Below are positions 47,302 through 56,360 of a DNA stretch of 64,000 nt, in pieces (the first letter of the stretch is position 1; the number at the start of each line of letters is the position of its first letter). Made by a program: the position numbers and the translations under genes. Below the pieces are notes generated by a model. The model searched no databases and was not told the origin of the DNA. It worked only from the letters and a program-made list of their open reading frames with translations. This DNA is from Clostridiales bacterium (GTDB lineage Bacteria > Bacillota > Clostridia > Saccharofermentanales > Saccharofermentanaceae), in assembly GCA_017510605.1 (NCBI GenBank), contig JAFWMQ010000015.1:434001-498000 (forward strand), written 5' to 3'.

Positions 47302-48182
47302 GTCTGCGCCTCCTTCCACTCATCCGGTATATCTATCTTATAATCCTCATATGATTCCGACGTTTTCTTTATTGTCTCGCGGATCAGCTGGTCCTTATCG
47401 TAGTATGCATTCCAGACATGATCCCCGCCTGACCTGCGGCTGGGAGTATAATTCACATTCAGAAGGCCATACGAATCAATACTCATATCCGTAAACATTA
47501 TAAAATCGTAAAGCGTTATAGTCTCACCGGTATCCTCATATGTATACGACATGTTGTAGATACAGAGGATATAAGGGCTTCTGTACTCCTCACCCACCAT
47601 GACATAGACACTGTCGATCGCAACATCGTCATTAAAATATGCTATGCGGGGTTCTGCGTAACGGTCATCTTCTATAGGCTCATAACGTTCATAGCATACA
47701 TATGCCCTTCCCGATGCAACGGTGTTCTCTAAAACATGCATGTCATCCTTTAGGAGTTCGTACAACGACTGATTTTTCTCCAGTCTTCTTTCCTCATACT
47801 TGATATCCGAATCATGAAAACTGTAGATAAGATATCCGAATATAGTGATCATGGGGATCACCGATATTATCAATCCGAATATTCCGGCACGCACCCCTGC
47901 AAATGCCGAGCGGGCAGCCTTCTTACGCTGGCGCGAAAACTCACGGTCCTGCTCATTCTGAAGCACCTGTTCATTAAGCGCATAATCCTTCTGCATAAGA
48001 TTAATGTCTTTGGCCAGAAGCATCTTCGTTCTGTCCGCTTCTGTGACAAGCTGTGTATATCTTACGTCGTTCTCATCGTAGTCGACAGCAAATGCCGAAC
48101 CACAGCTGCTGCAGAAAAACATGTCTCTTTCCTGGTTAAGAAGGCCGTTACACTGCGGGCAATTAAGATTCGTCAGTTTCAT
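47298..48182 (-). CDS. Zinc-ribbon membrane protein (paralogue 2 of 3)
   Basis: The 294-residue protein has the same Cys8-11-24-27 ribbon as its two neighbours. Then come a helical segment, a membrane helix (about 100-120) and a soluble domain rich in Tyr, Asp and Glu ending DKDQLIRETI and IDIPDEWK. Four-base ATGA overlaps on both sides couple its translation to the paralogues. Cytoplasmic ribbon and outer domain are the likely topology. Confidence 0.78.
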   Translation of the reverse strand: MKLTNLNCPQCNGLLNQERDMFFCSSCGSAFAVDYDENDVRYTQLVTEADRTKMLLAKDINLMQKDYALNEQVLQNEQDREFSRQRKKAARSAFAGVRAGIFGLIISVIPMITIFGYLIYSFHDSDIKYEERRLEKNQSLYELLKDDMHVLENTVASGRAYVCYERYEPIEDDRYAEPRIAYFNDDVAIDSVYVMVGEEYRSPYILCIYNMSYTYEDTGETITLYDFIMFTDMSIDSYGLLNVNYTPSRRSGGDHVWNAYYDKDQLIRETIKKTSESYEDYKIDIPDEWKEAQT

Positions 48183-49105
48183 ACTGCGCCCTCCTTCCCG
48201 TAGTTTTCCATAACTTCAGTGCGGATATCCTCAGGTATGTCAAAAGCAACTGTTTCAGTTACTTCATCCCAAGCACTGGAATATGCATCAAGGATTATTC
48301 CCTTGTCCTGAAATCCCTTTTTACCGAGAGTGCCTTTGTATTGGTGCGCTTCGAAATCACATCTGATTTTTCCATCCTCACGGACACCTGTCATCGCAAC
48401 ATAGATCGGAATATATACCTTTAAGTTCTCGCCGCCGTCTTCCGATGCATACTCCAAAGAAAAGATATCGAAAAGTTCTGTCCTGCCGTTGATCGTATAA
48501 ACAATATATCCCTCTTCATATTCATAATTACCCGTATAGATATATTTGGTATCCGTTCCGTCCGGTATTATCTCTCTGTCTGTCAGATATGTAACGGCAT
48601 AAATCTGAGACTCATATACCGTCTTCAAAAACTCCTCGTTATCGAGCAGCATTTGCTCATCTATTTTGACCGGCTCAGTTTGAGCAGGTTGTCCGCTTCC
48701 CTTGGTTGCATCCTCCCCAAACACAGCTTCAGTTATCGAACCGTAATTTCTGGCTACGAGAAACGTGCACGCACGGAACAGATAGAAGATCGTAAATAAT
48801 GAAGCTGCAAAGACACCTGTTCTGATAAGCCAGACCAATGTGCCTTGACTGTTGCGCTCTCTTTCCCTTCTACGCTTATCGTAATTCTGCTGCTGCGCAA
48901 TCTGTTCTCTTGTCTGTGAGATCACCCTGTCTCTTTCAAGCTGCGCCTGATTTCTCGCCTGAGCTGTTTGGACCTCAGCACGGGCAACATCATCACGCCC
49001 CCAGTCGATCGCGTATTCAGTACCGCAGTTCGGGCATATGATCTTCCCGTCCTGAATTATCAATGGTGTTCCACAGTTCCCGCAGATTTTTCTTTCTTCA
49101 GCCAT
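48179..49105 (-). CDS. Zinc-ribbon membrane protein (paralogue 1 of 3)
   Basis: The 308-residue protein has Cys8, 11, 24 and 27, a Gln/Arg-rich helix (about 45-85) predicted to be a coiled coil, a membrane helix (about 92-115) and an outer domain of about 190 residues. The end IPEDIRTEVMENYGKEGAV parallels the end of paralogue 2. It is the first gene of the coupled triplet, 20 bases after the kinase-like gene. Confidence 0.78.
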   Translation of the reverse strand: MAEERKICGNCGTPLIIQDGKIICPNCGTEYAIDWGRDDVARAEVQTAQARNQAQLERDRVISQTREQIAQQQNYDKRRRERERNSQGTLVWLIRTGVFAASLFTIFYLFRACTFLVARNYGSITEAVFGEDATKGSGQPAQTEPVKIDEQMLLDNEEFLKTVYESQIYAVTYLTDREIIPDGTDTKYIYTGNYEYEEGYIVYTINGRTELFDIFSLEYASEDGGENLKVYIPIYVAMTGVREDGKIRCDFEAHQYKGTLGKKGFQDKGIILDAYSSAWDEVTETVAFDIPEDIRTEVMENYGKEGAV

Positions 49106-49125
49106 GAAAACCTATTCTCCAATTA

Positions 49126-49761
49126 CTATCCCAATAATCCCATTGCTTCTTCAACCAAAGACAAGGTCTGTTCAATGCTTCTGCTTTCATCACGCATAAT
49201 AACATTAAAGCCCGAATGCAACAGTTCAGCGTAAGATTCCTGAGAACAGATCAATTCAAGACCCTGCCTGTAGTTCTCCAGGGCTTTCTCCGGCTCAGGT
49301 TCTTCAAGCATTAACTTGTAAAGGAACTGCTTCTCGGGATCAGGCCGGTCAAAGAATCTGTTAATACTTATCTTCGGATCAGAAAGAAGTACAACAGTAT
49401 GGTTCATCGGGGCAATCTTACGAAGCATATCAATGCTGATATTTGTATCGACAAATACAAGCTTTCCCTTGCTGCATATATCCGGCAGCATCTGAAGTTC
49501 TATCTTCTCACATTCTCTTTTCGCGCCATCGATCCAGTCTTTATACTCCTGCGGAGACCGTCTGATAAAATCATGCCAGTCATCAAGATCTCTGGTATAG
49601 GTCAGGCAAGGATATTCTTTTGCATCCAGCTCTCCGGGGAAATTATCATGATAATTTTCTTCACATGCAATACCGCCGTGTTTTTTTGCAAGTTCCTTAA
49701 CCATAGTAGACTTGCCTGCATAAGATGTGCCTATAACGAAATATGCGTTTTCAAAAAACAA
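49126..49761 (-). CDS. P-loop kinase-like protein
   Basis: The 211-residue protein starts at TTG 49761 behind AAGGGA. It has Walker A GTSYAGKST at residues 11-19 and a Walker B-like VFVDTNIS near residue 107, in the size range of nucleoside or shikimate kinase-like P-loop proteins. The substrate is unknown. It ends with TAG. It is upstream of the zinc-ribbon triplet and may or may not be in the same transcript. Confidence 0.72.
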   Translation of the reverse strand: MFFENAYFVIGTSYAGKSTMVKELAKKHGGIACEENYHDNFPGELDAKEYPCLTYTRDLDDWHDFIRRSPQEYKDWIDGAKRECEKIELQMLPDICSKGKLVFVDTNISIDMLRKIAPMNHTVVLLSDPKISINRFFDRPDPEKQFLYKLMLEEPEPEKALENYRQGLELICSQESYAELLHSGFNVIMRDESRSIEQTLSLVEEAMGLLG

Positions 49762-49783
49762 TTTTCTATCCCTTTCTCTTCAT

Positions 49784-50464
49784 TCAATGTATAACTAAAT
49801 ATCTCAGTCTGAGATAAGAATCATCAAGTTCTTTGCACTCTATCAACCGAAGCGCTCCGAGCTTGTTCAAATCACATTCACTGCGAAGTGATTCTCCGTC
49901 AATTAATGTCGCGGTATCCTTTCCGCCTACTAGCACAGGTGCTACAACTATATCCACATAATCGAAAAGCTTGTCACGAAGGAACATTCCATTAAGAGTT
50001 CCTCCGGACTGTATCGTAATACGTTCACAGCCGAAATCAGACTTTAGAGTTCTAAGCATATCAACCAGCGATAATTTCTCCTGCAGGATTATATGCAAAT
50101 TATCAGCCTCAACGTCATATGCCGGGTGATCGGGATTCGTCGTGACAAGAACAAACTCTTTGGAAAAAGCACAGAAATAACGGACTCCATGATCTGTAAG
50201 ATGATGATTATCAAGGATAACAAATGATACTGGTGTCTTATCAGGAAATGGTCTGTCATTCACACCCATCTTTGCCTGAACACGACCGGTATTAAAAGAC
50301 CACAGATCTGTTGTCTGCTCGATCTCATAATACTGATGGAGTCCTTCCCTGACGCCTTTAATGTTGGGAAGATCCTTATCCACATCCATATTGTCTGTAG
50401 CTCCGGTACTGATCTTACCATCTAAAGACATCAGCATATAAAGTGTTGTTACCGGTCGGTCCAT
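49784..50464 (-). CDS. RibD C-terminal domain-like reductase
   Basis: The 226-residue protein matches the dihydrofolate-reductase-like RibD_C family: MSLDGKISTG at the start, then IQSGGTLNGMFLRDKLFDYV and IVVAPVLVGGKD. Members reduce pyrimidines in riboflavin synthesis or other small ketones. It lacks the RibD deaminase domain and has no rib neighbours, so another substrate is likely. Confidence 0.85.
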   Translation of the reverse strand: MDRPVTTLYMLMSLDGKISTGATDNMDVDKDLPNIKGVREGLHQYYEIEQTTDLWSFNTGRVQAKMGVNDRPFPDKTPVSFVILDNHHLTDHGVRYFCAFSKEFVLVTTNPDHPAYDVEADNLHIILQEKLSLVDMLRTLKSDFGCERITIQSGGTLNGMFLRDKLFDYVDIVVAPVLVGGKDTATLIDGESLRSECDLNKLGALRLIECKELDDSYLRLRYLVIH

Positions 50465-50576
50465 ATGTCTATTTCCCCGTTCAACAAAAGAACTTATTTT
50501 TTACTTGCTTAAGATTATAACAAACAATCATTGAACACCTTGAATAATAGATGTATTACAGGTTTCGGTTTAAATC

Positions 50577-51506
50577 TCAGGCAATAAACAGTATAAAAGT
50601 CAGTATTAAAAGAACAATTACTATTGATGACATTATAACTGCTGTCTTGGAAAACCCGAGTCCTCTGACCGGCCCTTCAGCTGCTGCCTTTAATCCCTTT
50701 ATTCCCAATATCAGACCTGTGACAGATGTCGCGAGTCCGAGAAATGCCAACACAAATGCAGGCATGCCGTTAAGAAGATCATCTTTCCATCCCTCAGATG
50801 AAGAGATAACAGCTTCGCTGAGCATGGCTATAACCGAAATAAAGACAGATACCCCTGCGAAAACGGTCCCGGGGATACCTATCTTTATAAATGGCATTTC
50901 CTTCTGGTTTATCTGATCCAGCGTAAGGTTTCCCTGTGGATTAAACTTTAAAATCAGATTGCAGACCTTTTCACCTTCAGCCAAAGCTTCCTGAACCTTT
51001 TTTGAATACATGGACAAATAAAGCCTTCCGCCTTTAGCAAAAGTCGGAATGCGCATTCTGTTATTGCCGTAATAGAACTCGAAGAAAACATATTTTGTTC
51101 CGCCAAAAGGGCCCTTGATATATGAAGTTCTGACCTTGGACAATTCCTTCGCTTCCGCCATCTGGAACTTAAACGGATTGAGAGCAGATGTATAAGCTAT
51201 CCTGCCCGTCCCCTCATCGATACACAGAATCGTCCGTATGCTCCACGAACCTTTATTGATGAAAGTATAAGTCTTCCCGAAGTTGTTGGCCTCGAGACCC
51301 TTGTTCATCGTTTTTCTCGCAAACGGGAACATGAGCAGATTAGTTAATTCGAAGAAAAATATAAACACAATAAACACAGTGATCGGCAAGCACCAGTTGC
51401 CGCCGGTAACATGCAAAAGCTTTGCCGCCACAATTCCCAGCAAAATACCCACCGCAAGATAAAATGCGATCAGGATCAGAATTACCGGCACACTGTTTCT
51501 CTTCAT
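50577..51506 (-). CDS. Membrane protein with PH-like domain and C-terminal helices
   Basis: The 309-residue protein has two N-terminal membrane helices, a soluble domain (about 70-200) paralogous to that of the protein at 45818, and three C-terminal membrane helices resembling DUF4190-type proteins. The shared blocks are NFGKTYTFIN, IDEGTGRIAY and LNPFKFQMAEAKEL. It diverges from the HTH/zinc-ribbon gene at 51655. Function unknown. Confidence 0.72.
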   Translation of the reverse strand: MKRNSVPVILILIAFYLAVGILLGIVAAKLLHVTGGNWCLPITVFIVFIFFFELTNLLMFPFARKTMNKGLEANNFGKTYTFINKGSWSIRTILCIDEGTGRIAYTSALNPFKFQMAEAKELSKVRTSYIKGPFGGTKYVFFEFYYGNNRMRIPTFAKGGRLYLSMYSKKVQEALAEGEKVCNLILKFNPQGNLTLDQINQKEMPFIKIGIPGTVFAGVSVFISVIAMLSEAVISSSEGWKDDLLNGMPAFVLAFLGLATSVTGLILGIKGLKAAAEGPVRGLGFSKTAVIMSSIVIVLLILTFILFIA

Positions 51507-51654
51507 ATTATCATTCCCGTGGTCAGCAACAGTTCAAACAGATTCATTATATCATTCGGCAATGCGTATTATGAATGGTATTGATGTATCCTATTTAAAT
51601 AAAAAGCTATTTCCGCTATCATATGAACAGAATATAGCGGACAGGAGAAATAAC

Positions 51655-52326
51655 ATGGATATTCAAGTTGCCGAAAACTTAAAGAAGCTGAGAGAAGAGC
51701 ATTCTCTCACTCAGGAAGCAGTGGCAGAATCTTTGGGTGTTACGGCAATCGTGATTTATATGTGGGAGGCAGGACGCCTGCCAATAGAATACAAAACACT
51801 GGTCAGGATTGCGGAATTTTATGATGTCCCCGTTGAAACGATATTAGGTACCAAGACGGAAGAACCCGCAAAACCTGATACTAAATCAGAAAAGATAACA
51901 TTTTATTGCAAGGTGTGCGGCGGAGACCTGGTTTATGACTTTGATGCCGGAACCAGCAAGTGTGCAAATTGCGGAAATAAATGGGCGATAGCCGAACTGT
52001 ATCCTAAGTATAAACGTGTAATTGCAACCATTTCCAAAGCAAATAAGATCCTTAACAGCAAACCTGTACTGGCTTCTGCTGATGAGGCAAAGCTCCTTTT
52101 CGATCAGGCCATAAGCGAGTGCAACAGGTATAACGATTCAGTCTCCTGCGAGCTTGTTAAAATCTGTACCGAGGGACAGGAAAAAGCCGAGCAGTTGGAG
52201 ATTTACTGCAGAGGAAAGCATTTCTTTGACAATAAAGCATACAAAAGCGCCTTGAAAGAACTTGAGAAGGTACGCGGCTTCAGAGACGCGGATGATATGA
52301 TCAAGCGCTGCAAAAGACGCAATTGA
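51655..52326 (+). CDS. XRE-type HTH fused to a zinc ribbon and helical domain
   Basis: ATG 51655 follows AGGAG and gives 223 residues. Residues 5-68 are an XRE helix-turn-helix (LREEHSLTQEAVAESLGVTA). A zinc ribbon follows with Cys85, 88, 103 and 106, then AIAELYPK and two helical segments, the last with the repeat-like KSALKELEKVRGFRDADDMI seen in TPR-like clostridial proteins. The ELYPK segment after the ribbon also occurs in the protein at 54206. It is the only DNA-binding regulator inside the accessory region, so it is a candidate controller of that region. Confidence 0.82.
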   Translation: MDIQVAENLKKLREEHSLTQEAVAESLGVTAIVIYMWEAGRLPIEYKTLVRIAEFYDVPVETILGTKTEEPAKPDTKSEKITFYCKVCGGDLVYDFDAGTSKCANCGNKWAIAELYPKYKRVIATISKANKILNSKPVLASADEAKLLFDQAISECNRYNDSVSCELVKICTEGQEKAEQLEIYCRGKHFFDNKAYKSALKELEKVRGFRDADDMIKRCKRRN

Positions 52327-52340
52327 AGTGTAAACAAGTT

Positions 52341-53156
52341 TTATTTCTGATTTCTACAGGATTCATACCAATCCCAAATATCAAAGAATGCACCGCTTCT
52401 ATCCTGATATTTGGGATAATAATTTTTGACCAGTCTGTCGTATGCCAAAGCCGACGCATAGAGATGGTCTGCTATTCTGTTAAACACCGGGTCATCTGTT
52501 TTATAAGGTACCCTTCCCAGATCTTTTACGTATTCTAATTCTTCAGAATAACCATATCTGTGATGGTTTGTTCCGTATTGCTGATCTCTCATGATCATCT
52601 GCAAGACCAGAGTCTCATTGCAATTTGCATTTGCCAGATGAGCGCTGATAAGATGATCACCGCGATAAAGCTTACCGAGTGCCTGAATCTGAACAAACCA
52701 GAAACGGTTGATGTTATCAACCGGCCAATCCATGTTATTCTCTTCCTGAGATGCCAAGTTTCCCGTATACAACGACACATCATCAGCATAGTCAAATTCG
52801 AAGATTAGATCATATCTCATTCCGTTATAGAAAATAATCCTGCAGACACTGTTTTCCGGAACAATCATCCATCCGAGAGCAGTATTGCCGTTCACGCCGA
52901 ATCTGTCTATTCTTTTAATGTATTCTTCCGGAGTAACTGAACCGTCCCTGAAAAGACGAACTTTTACAGACAGATCAATATCACTGTAGAAATCGTGGAA
53001 ACCCGACTCAAATGCCCTTTTCCCTGCCTCTTCTATAGTATCCCGGGTAATAACAACGCCTTTTACACACGTACTGCTTATTTCAGTATGCTTAAATATA
53101 CCCTGCAAGTATTGAAGAAATAACTCTTCCATTTTTTCTTTAGACAATTGTTCCAT
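52341..53156 (-). CDS. Nucleotidyltransferase-fold protein
   Basis: The 271-residue protein from ATG 53156 has the nucleotidyltransferase active-site motif YSDIDLSV near residue 58, after a Gly/Phe-rich helix, and a helical C-terminal half. The general layout recalls ANT(6)-type aminoglycoside adenylyltransferases, but the substrate part is not clearly similar, so no resistance function is claimed. The start is approximate: GGGGGAG is only three bases upstream, and TTG 53168 is an alternative. Confidence 0.68.
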   Translation of the reverse strand: MEQLSKEKMEELFLQYLQGIFKHTEISSTCVKGVVITRDTIEEAGKRAFESGFHDFYSDIDLSVKVRLFRDGSVTPEEYIKRIDRFGVNGNTALGWMIVPENSVCRIIFYNGMRYDLIFEFDYADDVSLYTGNLASQEENNMDWPVDNINRFWFVQIQALGKLYRGDHLISAHLANANCNETLVLQMIMRDQQYGTNHHRYGYSEELEYVKDLGRVPYKTDDPVFNRIADHLYASALAYDRLVKNYYPKYQDRSGAFFDIWDWYESCRNQK

Positions 53157-53171
53157 AAACTCCCCCAATGT

Positions 53172-54191
53172 CTATGTTTTCTGCAAAGAAGCTCTTTTCT
53201 TTGCGAAAGGCAGCTTTACCAGGAAGATGGTCAAAGAGATAAGTCTTGCAACAATTATCGCTCCGATGATCACAGCAAAAGGCAGCTGCTTGTCGATGAT
53301 CCTTTCCGGTACCATCTTGTTATACATGTAAGTGGCTAATCCGATATAGATCATGAAGTGACACAGATAGATATAAAGCGAATCTTCCCTGCCCAAAAAT
53401 GCCAGAGGCTTTATAATATACCAGTTTGGTTTCTTAATACCGATGAGGAATACCAGGGTCGAACAGATGATCTTGAATAACTGCGAAATATTAAGATTTC
53501 CGACCTTAAAGCAGACACTTAAGAACATAGCAGCGGCGGAAACTATTGCTAATATGATGAGCAACGGTGTCGGTATCTTCATCAGTTTATCTTTCTTATC
53601 TGCTATCACATATCCGAGAAGCATCATTGGGAGCACTCCGATAAGAGCGTTACCGCTGTAATGCCAGTTGGCATTGTAAGAATTCACATAAGTATCAACA
53701 ACGATCCTTAAGACCAGGAACACCGGAAGAAGAACATAGAATATCTTTTTGCGGTTAATACGCAAAAGAATATAGAAGATGATGTAGCACCACAAAAGTG
53801 CAATGATGTACCACAATGCCGAGCCGTAGAAGCACTCGAGATCGCCGGCAAATATCATCTTCACATAAGTCATCGGCTTTTTAAACTGGTATTTCCACGC
53901 AGCTTTCATGCCGTCGCCGCGGTAGATAAAATAACTGAAGATCAGATAAGCGGCGACGGATATTGCGGTAATGATGCCATTGCGCTTAAGTCTCTTAAGA
54001 ACCTTGCCGCACATAACGTCTTTCTCGCCATAACAGGCATATCCGCTTATCAGAGCGAAAATACATAAACCCCAGGTTCCGACAGCAGTACCAAGCGTGC
54101 CGGCAATTCCCCGGAAAGGAACGTGTACAATGATAACTCCTATTGCAGCTATAAATTTCCAGAAATCAAGGAAGCTGTTGCGCTCATTCAT
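53172..54191 (-). CDS. Acyltransferase 3 family membrane protein
   Basis: ATG 54191 follows GGAG and gives 339 residues with about ten membrane helices. The N-terminal signature FLDFWKFIAAIGVIIVHV has the conserved His of the acyltransferase_3 family, which O-acetylates surface polysaccharides and other cell-envelope molecules. It ends with TAG. It is between the nucleotidyltransferase and the two-ribbon membrane protein. It is unrelated in sequence to the MBOAT at 13557. Confidence 0.88.
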   Translation of the reverse strand: MNERNSFLDFWKFIAAIGVIIVHVPFRGIAGTLGTAVGTWGLCIFALISGYACYGEKDVMCGKVLKRLKRNGIITAISVAAYLIFSYFIYRGDGMKAAWKYQFKKPMTYVKMIFAGDLECFYGSALWYIIALLWCYIIFYILLRINRKKIFYVLLPVFLVLRIVVDTYVNSYNANWHYSGNALIGVLPMMLLGYVIADKKDKLMKIPTPLLIILAIVSAAAMFLSVCFKVGNLNISQLFKIICSTLVFLIGIKKPNWYIIKPLAFLGREDSLYIYLCHFMIYIGLATYMYNKMVPERIIDKQLPFAVIIGAIIVARLISLTIFLVKLPFAKKRASLQKT

Positions 54192-54205
54192 TATTTTTTC
54201 TCCGG

Positions 54206-55552
54206 CTAAATTAGCCCTTTTACATCCAATAGCGCAATAAGCAAAAGCCATAAGATCACAAAAGCTGCTATTAGTCTTTTTATCAATAACTCAAGTTCAA
54301 CATTTCGGATGTCGTATATTACCCAGTCGTTGTTTTCCAAATTACACTCAGAACCGCAAAACGGACACTTCTTAGTCTTTAAAGCATCGAAGCTCGCTCC
54401 GCAGGAATTACACTGCAGCTTGGAAATCGCAAAATCGGTATTAAACATAGAATCAATTCTTCTGCCGGCCTTGACACGGTATATCTCGTCCTTAGTTTTG
54501 ATTCTGTCTCCGAGATCACGTGTGGTCTTAACATAAACATCGCCCGTAACATATACGATACCATTTCTCTCCTTCACGCTTTTACAGGACATTGAGCCAA
54601 GGAAGGAAATGTCTACCACATTATCGAAAACTGTTCCCAAATCCTTCCCGGAATATGTGGGGAGATCATCGCGGTTATCGGAATAAGCCACGATCTTAAG
54701 TAATGAAACTATTCTTGCGGCAAAACTCTCAAAAGTAAATTCCGGACAGAACATCGACATCCTTGAAGCAAATTTCTTTCTTGCATTAGCAACTTCAAAA
54801 AACACAGGTGTCGACTTTGCAGCAACGCGAAAAGCATCAAAGATCCAGGCAAAGTATCCGAATATCGGAAGCATAGCTCCCATAACCATAATCATTCTTA
54901 TCAGCATAAACGGTTGCAGAAAATAATCAACGGGCGATGTCATCCCGTATTGGGTATATAAGACATACAGACACATGATCAGATTCACCGGCAATGAATA
55001 CACTCCGTACTTTAATACGGTTAACCACATATGCTCTGCCCTTCCGCTCACATCATAGACAAAGAAATAATTGGCAACCTTCGGATATAACTCAGACATC
55101 TTAAATGAAGTACCGCAGTGACGGCATCCTTCCTGAAGCTCGGAAATTGTTGATACCGCTCCGCAGTTAGGACAGCAATAATCATCCCCGCTTACATCTT
55201 CCCCGTCACGGACATCAACAACAGTCTCATAAATAGCCTGGCGTTCGCCATGCTTGTATGTTTTTAATCCGTCTCTTTGAATCGTTATGTTGTGGTCGAT
55301 ATAATCGACAGTCCACGAGGTTTCATAGTGGACATCTCTCCAGGAACGGACATTTTTCAGTCCGTCCGGAAATGGTCCCTTATGAACCATCTCTTCCTTG
55401 TACTTAAGATTTCTTTTAGCTATCCGGTTTCTTTGGAGTTCCAGGCAATATCTGAGTTCCCGGTCCGCCGACATAACCTTGGCACCGGGTTCAAAAGCAT
55501 GTTTGATCTCTTCGCGAAAATCTGATGCTGTCTTTTCTCTATTATCCGTCAT
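54206..55552 (-). CDS. Two-zinc-ribbon membrane protein with possible Tim44-like domain
   Basis: The 448-residue protein has an N-terminal helical region, a first ribbon at about 126-146 followed by MSELYPK, two membrane helices (about 176-200 and 215-240), and a soluble part with FTFESFAARIVSLLKIVAYS that resembles a Tim44-like domain. A second ribbon near residues 384-405 is followed by a final membrane helix. This arrangement is found in Lachnospiraceae-type proteins. Tim44-likeness is a weak visual match. Confidence 0.68.
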   Translation of the reverse strand: MTDNREKTASDFREEIKHAFEPGAKVMSADRELRYCLELQRNRIAKRNLKYKEEMVHKGPFPDGLKNVRSWRDVHYETSWTVDYIDHNITIQRDGLKTYKHGERQAIYETVVDVRDGEDVSGDDYCCPNCGAVSTISELQEGCRHCGTSFKMSELYPKVANYFFVYDVSGRAEHMWLTVLKYGVYSLPVNLIMCLYVLYTQYGMTSPVDYFLQPFMLIRMIMVMGAMLPIFGYFAWIFDAFRVAAKSTPVFFEVANARKKFASRMSMFCPEFTFESFAARIVSLLKIVAYSDNRDDLPTYSGKDLGTVFDNVVDISFLGSMSCKSVKERNGIVYVTGDVYVKTTRDLGDRIKTKDEIYRVKAGRRIDSMFNTDFAISKLQCNSCGASFDALKTKKCPFCGSECNLENNDWVIYDIRNVELELLIKRLIAAFVILWLLLIALLDVKGLI

Positions 55553-55561
55553 AATAATATA

Positions 55562-56326
55562 TTAATTCTCAGTAACAAACCTCGCAAGTTCAAGCGCAAT
55601 ATCGAAATGTCCGGGATCATGCTGCGTGTTTTTCTTTTGATTCTTCCCCATTCGCGAATCCCACTCGGGAGCATCCAGAAGATCACCGGAGGTAAAAAAG
55701 AAATATGCATCTAAACCCCTGTAATCACACATAGCCTGAATTGCAGCACATTCCATTTCTACTGAAATGCAGCCTTCGCTCTTTCTTTTTTCAAAGTTCC
55801 CTCTGGTCTCGCGGTATATAGCGTCAGTAGTCCACGTTTTTCCTTTAACATAAGGAAGCCTTGCCCACTCCATGAATGCAGCAACTTTATTACTGTTTTT
55901 CAATGTTATGTAATCAGAAGCCGGAGCATAATGATATGACGTTCCCTCATCACGATATGCTTCTGTGGGGACTATTACTTTTCCTCTTGCGATTTCTTTA
56001 TTTAAGCAGCCGCAGCCGCCAAACTCTATATACTTATCAGTCTTTATAACAAACATTGTATCTTCTATATCCCCTACACAGCCCGGCGCTCCGACAAAGG
56101 ACATATATATAGCGAACTCTTTGCCTTTATACTTAAAGCAGTAAACCGGTTTTGCCCCGTTCGACGAATAAATATCTCCGATTTTTGTACAATCAAAAAC
56201 TTCCAGAACATATTGAAGTATTTCATTAGAGAAAGTCAGAATACAGGCATCAACAGTTTTTGCATCTTCTTTTTTCCGTGCTTTGAGTATTTCCTCTGTT
56301 GCGTTGTCAAATGATTCAGTTATCAT
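55562..56326 (-). CDS. Nucleoside phosphorylase
   Basis: The 254-residue protein has the uridine/purine phosphorylase signature: GGCGCLNKEIARGKVIVPT, RDEGTSYHY, and ISVEMECAAIQAM with the conserved Glu pair near residue 195. It cleaves nucleosides with phosphate; the base specificity is not clear. It is nine bases upstream of the two-ribbon gene. Confidence 0.87.
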   Translation of the reverse strand: MITESFDNATEEILKARKKEDAKTVDACILTFSNEILQYVLEVFDCTKIGDIYSSNGAKPVYCFKYKGKEFAIYMSFVGAPGCVGDIEDTMFVIKTDKYIEFGGCGCLNKEIARGKVIVPTEAYRDEGTSYHYAPASDYITLKNSNKVAAFMEWARLPYVKGKTWTTDAIYRETRGNFEKRKSEGCISVEMECAAIQAMCDYRGLDAYFFFTSGDLLDAPEWDSRMGKNQKKNTQHDPGHFDIALELARFVTEN

Positions 56327-56360
56327 TACTTAATTCCTGTCTTACAATCTATTCCGGCAA

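Noticed and set aside
52341..53156. Aminoglycoside or lincosamide resistance gene
   Set aside because: Only the short YSDIDL motif of the nucleotidyltransferase fold is shared. No further resistance-family signature is visible, so a resistance call is not supported.
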